A stretch of DNA of 24,982 nucleotides from the IMG/VR virus record IMGVR_UViG_3300045413_000228, positions 1 to 24,982 of that record; one strand, written 5' to 3'. Within the stretch, counting starts at the first letter, position 1. Every line of letters starts with the position of its first letter. Positions 22,251-24,982 of the stretch are shown here, in pieces. The DNA is from a virus. The translations under genes and the position numbers were made by a program. Below the pieces are notes generated by a model. It was not told the DNA's origin. It saw only the letters and a program-made list of their open reading frames with translations, and ran no database searches.

Positions 22251-22278
22251 AGTATATTCAAACTCCAAAAAATGTCAA
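22251..22278 (-). promoter_or_regulatory. Sigma70-like promoter of the short unit
   Basis: TTGACA at 22273-22278 (minus strand), 16-nt spacer, TATACT at 22251-22256. Between tRNA-Cys and the small peptide gene. Confidence 0.65.
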
Positions 22279-22296
22279 GCCTTTTATAATTATTTT

Positions 22297-22371
22297 TGGA
22301 GGCAAATGTGGGAATCGAACCCACGTCTCAAGTTTTGCAAACGAGCATATGACCCACTCTACCAATTTGCC
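22297..22371 (-). tRNA. tRNA-Cys(GCA), overlapping a protein gene
   Basis: Acceptor GGCAAAT/ATTTGCC, anticodon loop TTGCAAA (anticodon stem only partly paired), T-arm GTGGG-TTCGATT-CCCAC, CCA encoded. GG/UC elbow. The last 14 codons of the zinc-ribbon gene lie inside this tRNA on the same strand. Confidence 0.82.
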
Positions 22372-22636
22372 CGTCTTCCATACTATAAATATATAAATAC
22401 CTTTTATATTTCCGATGTAGCAGTACTAGATATCCCCATTTTTTTTTACTAATAACTAAAGAATTTCCACAAGTACATTTTAATCTTACTTTTAATCCAT
22501 AATCATGTGACACGAATTTTCTCTCACTACATACCTCACAAGCAAACCAATCCTTTTCAGTAGAAACCGTTGCCCAATCGCATCTTGTATTTAAAGCTTT
22601 TCTGTAAGTTGCTCTGTTTTTTTGATGAATACTCAT
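22328..22636 (-). CDS. Small zinc-ribbon-like protein, about 102 aa
   Basis: I start at ATG 22636 (MSIHQKNRATYRKALNTRCD); the longer frame would begin next to the tRNA upstream. Four Cys as two CxC/CxxC pairs: FACEVCSERKFVSHDYGL and LKCTCGNSLVI, spaced like a zinc ribbon, then a basic segment LHRKYKRYLYIYS. Probably nucleic-acid binding. The frame ends with TGA inside tRNA-Cys, so processing of that tRNA would cut the mRNA inside the coding region. Confidence 0.55.
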   Translation of the reverse strand: MSIHQKNRATYRKALNTRCDWATVSTEKDWFACEVCSERKFVSHDYGLKVRLKCTCGNSLVISKKKWGYLVLLHRKYKRYLYIYSMEDGQIGRVGHMLVCKT

Positions 22637-22653
22637 ATCGTCTATAATAAAAG

Positions 22654-22733
22654 TGGCGGTCAAGAAGAGATTCGAACTCTCATAGTTTCCAATTATGCAC
22701 TTTCTGCTTAGGACGCAGAGCCATTACTTGACC
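22654..22733 (-). tRNA. tRNA-Arg(CCU), D-arm almost absent
   Basis: Acceptor GGTCAAG/CTTGACC, linker TAATGGC instead of a D-arm, anticodon arm TCTGC-GTCCTAA-GCAGA, expanded variable region with the 20-bp block at 22681-22700 identical to that of tRNA-Arg(UCU), T-arm GAGAG-TTCGAAT-CTCTT, discriminator G, CCA encoded. Confidence 0.82.
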
Positions 22734-22738
22734 AAACT

Positions 22739-22812
22739 TGGTAGCAATTACAAGACTTGCACTTGTATTTTCGGCGTATGAAACCGCTGTTCTTCTATTG
22801 AACTAAACTGCC
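22739..22812 (-). tRNA. tRNA-Met(CAU), or tRNA-Ile(CAU)
   Basis: Acceptor GGCAGTT/AATTGCT, D-arm GTTC-AATAGAA-GAAC, anticodon loop TTCATAC, T-arm ACAAG-TGCAAGT-CTTGT, CCA encoded. Not an initiator type (G1-U72 rather than an unpaired C1). Lysidine-type Ile is possible. AG/GC elbow class. Confidence 0.85.
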
Positions 22813-22843
22813 ATTATAATTAAATATCAATGCTTTATAGAAA

Positions 22844-23062
22844 TTATATACCTTTTCTACAAAATGGACACTCATCATGATATTTTTTTGTACCTACGTG
22901 ATTACACATTGACTGAACTTTACGCAAATTCTTGTTTAATTCGTCCATTACTTCATTATGTCTTCTTTCCTCTTCATCAATCAATCGACAATACTCATCA
23001 TAACTCTGCCGTATCATTGATTTTTTACTTTCACTTATTTCATCCGCTTTATTCTTTTTCAT
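22844..23062 (-). CDS. Small helical protein with C-terminal Cys/His motif, 72 aa
   Basis: First 50 residues are a charged helix with coiled-coil pattern (RLIDEEERRHNEVMDELNKN). The end, CNHVGTKKYHDECPFCRKG, has the Cys/His spacing of a small zinc-binding knuckle. Function unknown. It follows the 91-aa gene by 5 nt, so they are cotranscribed. Confidence 0.6.
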   Translation of the reverse strand: MKKNKADEISESKKSMIRQSYDEYCRLIDEEERRHNEVMDELNKNLRKVQSMCNHVGTKKYHDECPFCRKGI

Positions 23063-23067
23063 AATTT

Positions 23068-23343
23068 TTATACTGACAACTTAGGCTTTCTCAATTCATT
23101 CGGTAATAATTCATCAAGTATTGTATTACACTTAGAACAATAAAAAACGTTAATAGGTAATATTGCATCTTTATCTGTTCCGGCTAATATCTTACTTATT
23201 CGCCTAAACATTACTCCCTCAACAAATACTTCCCCTTTACACGATGTACAAACCATTGGATCGGTTTTGTCTAATGTCAAATTTAAATTAGGCGTCTGTA
23301 AAGACATCATTTCCGGCCCCGGCATTCTTCTATCATTCATCAT
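23068..23343 (-). CDS. Zinc-ribbon protein of a common phage type, 91 aa
   Basis: Two CxxC pairs: VCTSCKGEVF and FYCSKCNTIL, separated by about 40 residues with FRRISKILAGTDKDAILPIN between. This is a frequent T4-like phage small protein without assigned function, probably a single zinc ribbon. The start is ATGATG at 23343/23340. It overlaps no gene and follows the GIY-YIG gene by 5 nt. Confidence 0.7.
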   Translation of the reverse strand: MMNDRRMPGPEMMSLQTPNLNLTLDKTDPMVCTSCKGEVFVEGVMFRRISKILAGTDKDAILPINVFYCSKCNTILDELLPNELRKPKLSV

Positions 23344-23348
23344 AATAG

Positions 23349-23627
23349 TTATTTATCCTTTCTTCTATGAATCAATTGTATCTTGTCTTTTTTAGTTAAT
23401 TGTTTTATCCTATATTCTCTTTTTAAAGCAAAACTCTTATTCCTACACTCTTCAGTGTACAATAATTTAACAGGCAATCTACATCTCGTGTATTTTGATG
23501 CTACTCCAGTATTGTGTTTTTTTAGCCGATTGTCAATATCATTTGTACACCCTGTATATAATGTGTCGTCAGAACATAAAAGTATGTAAACCAACCAGTT
23601 GCTATGTTTATTCGTATCGATTGTCAT
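23349..23627 (-). CDS. GIY-YIG nuclease, small UPF0213/YhbQ-like type
   Basis: I start at ATG 23627 (MTIDTNKHSNWLVYILLCSD), giving 92 aa; the longer TTG start lies in the upstream gene. The domain runs VYILLCSDDTLYTGCTND (GIY...YIG core, here VYI and YTG), then NRLKKHNTGVASKYTRCRLP, and KREYRIKQLTKKDKIQLI with the catalytic-type Glu. Length and layout match the single-domain UPF0213 group rather than a homing endonuclease. Its start overlaps the preceding TGA as ATGA. Confidence 0.85.
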   Translation of the reverse strand: MTIDTNKHSNWLVYILLCSDDTLYTGCTNDIDNRLKKHNTGVASKYTRCRLPVKLLYTEECRNKSFALKREYRIKQLTKKDKIQLIHRRKDK

Positions 23628-24118
23628 GCGAACAAATGGCAAACTATGTATTTACTTGTTTCTCCATATGACGCTAATTCAGTACTTAAATCGGGAATCC
23701 AAATATTTTGAAATCCAAATCGACTCCACAATACATGTGTACCATAAACCAAAACACCAGCTAATGATTTAATACCCATACTGCAAGAAAGAGTTTTTAT
23801 ATACTCTATATACTGTATAGACGCTTTACTACCCCGAGCCACGGGCAAAATAGCTATGTCATGAAGATACATACAATTGGAAACATCAGGAAGTTTTCTC
23901 AAAAATGTATTTAATGGAAGAATTGAATAAAGCATTCAAGGATGAGAAATTCCATATCCAACAAGTGTTCCATTCAATACAAGTTTTTGACATCCTTTAG
24001 GAAAAAGTATATATTTTTCTAAAAAAACATCCGACCGCTCTGATAGTGTTGTATGTATCGTGTCCGCAATACAATTTATCAACCCCATATCTTCCAAAGT
24101 AAGCAATTTCCATTCTAT
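23624..24118 (-). pseudogene. GNAT acetyltransferase interrupted by a TGA
   Basis: Frame reads WKLLTLEDMGLINCIADTIH, VFLEKYILFPKGCQKL and LVGYGISHP, then TGA (23936-23938), then LYSILPLNTFLRKLP and LHDIAILPVARGSKASIQYI, ending SRFGFQNIWIP. This is one GNAT N-acetyltransferase split by a stop exactly where related proteins have SHPW, so TGG to TGA is the likely change. No ATG is available at the 5' end (TTG at 24106 is the best start). The second half from ATG 23933 could not make a complete enzyme. Ends with TGA overlapping the GIY-YIG start. Confidence 0.7.
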
Positions 24119-24120
24119 TT

Positions 24121-24513
24121 TTAATTTATATTCTTTTCATCGTGATTCCGCAATAAATTTATTATATTTTTCTTACCCCTAGGATTTGCAGAATGAACAA
24201 TGCAAATTGGAAGTTTTATTTTATTATGTTTACAATATTCAATTAAATATTGAGCTGCATGATATCCCGTTTTTAATTTGTATGTTTCATATGGAATATC
24301 CTTTTCAGCAGAAATTCCAACGGAAAGATAATGTTCAAGTGACAAATCATGATCAAAACTAACCACCGTAGGTAATCCACGCGTGTCTATAGTAGATACA
24401 AATTCATTATAAGTCTTACAATGTACAACTTCTAAACACAAATTTCCAATTTCATCAGGATATACCATTTGTGAATACTTGCGAACATCATCTAAAAATA
24501 AAAAATAACCCAT
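24121..24513 (-). CDS. Cyclic-phosphate-processing receiver (cREC)-like protein
   Basis: 130 aa. Signature segments in order: FLFLDDVRKYS near the N-terminus, VVSFDHDLSLEHYL in the middle, TGYHAAQYLIEYCKHNKIKL, and VHSANPRGKKNI near the C-terminus. This LDDxR...SFDHDL...TGxxAA...HSANPxG arrangement is that of the cREC family, receiver-like domains predicted from genome context to act on 2',3'-cyclic phosphate RNA ends in phage RNA-repair systems. Acidic DD and DHD residues are conserved as in receivers. Its location beside a tRNA array fits tRNA repair; no ligase or kinase partner is in this window. Confidence 0.8.
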   Translation of the reverse strand: MGYFLFLDDVRKYSQMVYPDEIGNLCLEVVHCKTYNEFVSTIDTRGLPTVVSFDHDLSLEHYLSVGISAEKDIPYETYKLKTGYHAAQYLIEYCKHNKIKLPICIVHSANPRGKKNIINLLRNHDEKNIN

Positions 24514-24577
24514 CTGTACACAAATTTTTACACCGATTATTATTCCCGTTTATAACAATTTCGCGACCAAAAATTGA

Positions 24578-24659
24578 TGGCCAAGAACGGATTCGAACCG
24601 ATAATGGATAGTTGATCTTGAATCAACCGGTTGTGCCAACTTCTTTTATCCACTTGGCC
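24578..24659 (-). tRNA. tRNA-Leu(CAA)
   Basis: Class II. Acceptor GGCCAAG/CTTGGCC, anticodon arm GTTGA-TTCAAGA-TCAAC, T-loop TTCGAAT, discriminator A. CCA is not encoded, unlike the main array. GG/UC elbow. Confidence 0.9.
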
Positions 24660-24660
24660 G

Positions 24661-24744
24661 TACGCATGGACCGATTCGAACGGACAAAGGATGACAAGTT
24701 CTAAGCTTGTTGCTTGTACCTTAATTTCGCTTATCCACATGCGC
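24661..24744 (-). tRNA. tRNA-Leu(UAG)
   Basis: Class II. Acceptor GCGCATG/CATGCGT, anticodon arm ACAAG-CTTAGAA-CTTGT, T-arm GTCCG-TTCGAAT-CGGTC, discriminator A, no encoded CCA. Only 1 nt separates it from tRNA-Leu(CAA). GG/UC elbow. Confidence 0.9.
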
Positions 24745-24757
24745 AATTAATATTTTA

Positions 24758-24785
24758 ACTCTATCAATAATTAAATATATGTCAA
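24758..24785 (-). promoter_or_regulatory. Weak sigma70-like promoter before the tRNA-Leu pair
   Basis: TTGACA at 24780-24785 (minus strand), 16-nt spacer, TAGAGT at 24758-24763; the -10 is a 4/6 match. The -35 overlaps the stop of the methyltransferase frame. Confidence 0.35.
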
Positions 24786-24982
24786 CTAAAAAAAGATGCG
24801 TCATTGCCCGAATCAATTATCAGCTCCCCCGAACATCGTTTTGCTGCTATTTCACAATACTTTTCATTGTTGTCTATTCCTATTGCTCGATACCCCAACC
24901 GTTTTGCTGCAACCAAAGTCGATCCACTCCCCATCTAACAATCAATAATGGTTCCTCCAGCTGGAACTTTAAGATGCTCAAT
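24782..24982 (-). pseudogene. DNA methyltransferase C-terminus with in-frame TAG, partial
   Basis: The frame runs from the right edge: VPAGGTIIDC, TAG (24935-24937), [33 protein letters not shown], ending SFFS then TGA. This is the FxGxG S-adenosylmethionine-binding motif and following helix of a beta-class (N4-cytosine/N6-adenine) methyltransferase, in which this motif is C-terminal. The TAG replaces the aromatic residue of D-[PC]-[FWY]-MGSG. Trp or Tyr codons are one change from TAG; Phe codons are two. The catalytic DPPY-type motif would lie beyond the window. Either a nonsense mutant or a read-through gene. Confidence 0.7.

Noticed and set aside
22384-22398. Two plus-strand TATAAATA late-promoter matches.
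   Set aside because: They lie inside a minus-strand gene with no plus-strand gene downstream; expected by chance in such AT-rich sequence.
15757-24982. Global reassignment of TGA to Trp (genetic code 4) or TAG to Gln (code 15).
   Set aside because: TGA stops overlap the next ATG as ATGA at 17586 and 23624, and the sigma gene TGA cannot be read through sensibly. The long structural genes use TGG for Trp throughout and have no in-frame TAG. No tRNA with anticodon UCA or CUA could be folded.

Overview
This window looks like part of a large, AT-rich genome of a tailed, contractile-tail (myovirus, distantly T4-like) bacteriophage. The evidence is a baseplate gene run with a gp25-like wedge protein and a gp6/baseplate-J-like protein, a gp55-like late sigma factor, PhoH, repetitive tail-fibre proteins and a very large tRNA array. 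Almost all genes are on the minus strand. Shine-Dalgarno sequences are nearly absent upstream of the starts I inspected, which would fit a Bacteroidota host, but the host is inference only.

Layout, left to right (transcription mostly right to left). 1-9129: virion module: a large partial tail/baseplate protein, a 153-aa protein, a 701-aa protein with a DNRLRE-like domain and Gly-Ser/Thr-Ser repeats, baseplate J (gp6-like), gp25-like, a 195-aa coiled-coil protein, a 518-aa hub/OB-like protein and a 139-aa protein. 9165-10419: gp55-like sigma factor with two small genes behind a sigma70-like promoter. 10523-11685: four-helix membrane protein with a possible -1 frameshift tail. 11764-12249: Hsp20, as its own promoter-gene-terminator unit. 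12372-14985: two hexad-repeat tail-fibre-like proteins. 15027-16152: PhoH and partner. 16240-17981: small accessory genes, including an interrupted pentapeptide-repeat gene. 17982-18466: a gene-free stretch with a candidate structured RNA. 18467-22812: main tRNA array, split by one plus-strand gene (19063-20505). 22844-24982: small zinc-ribbon genes, a GIY-YIG nuclease, a broken acetyltransferase, a cyclic-phosphate-processing receiver (cREC) protein, two tRNA-Leu genes and the broken end of a DNA methyltransferase.

The most unusual content is the tRNA array. I fold 24 conventional or near-conventional tRNAs by hand. The two universally conserved elbow contacts (G18-Psi55 and G19-C56) have been rewritten in most of them, and in every case the D-loop and T-loop change together: GG with UC, AG with GC, GA with UU, AU with GA. 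In addition, one tRNA appears circularly permuted (3' half upstream of its 5' half). Two tRNA-Arg genes have almost no D-arm but share a 20-bp variable-arm block containing a D-loop-like sequence. One Trp-like tRNA has a weak acceptor and no U33.

Three accessory genes contain single in-frame stops that plausibly replace tryptophan codons. Global recoding is unlikely, because TGA is used as a true stop in ATGA gene overlaps and structural genes use TGG. A cREC protein, whose family is linked to RNA-end repair, lies beside the array.
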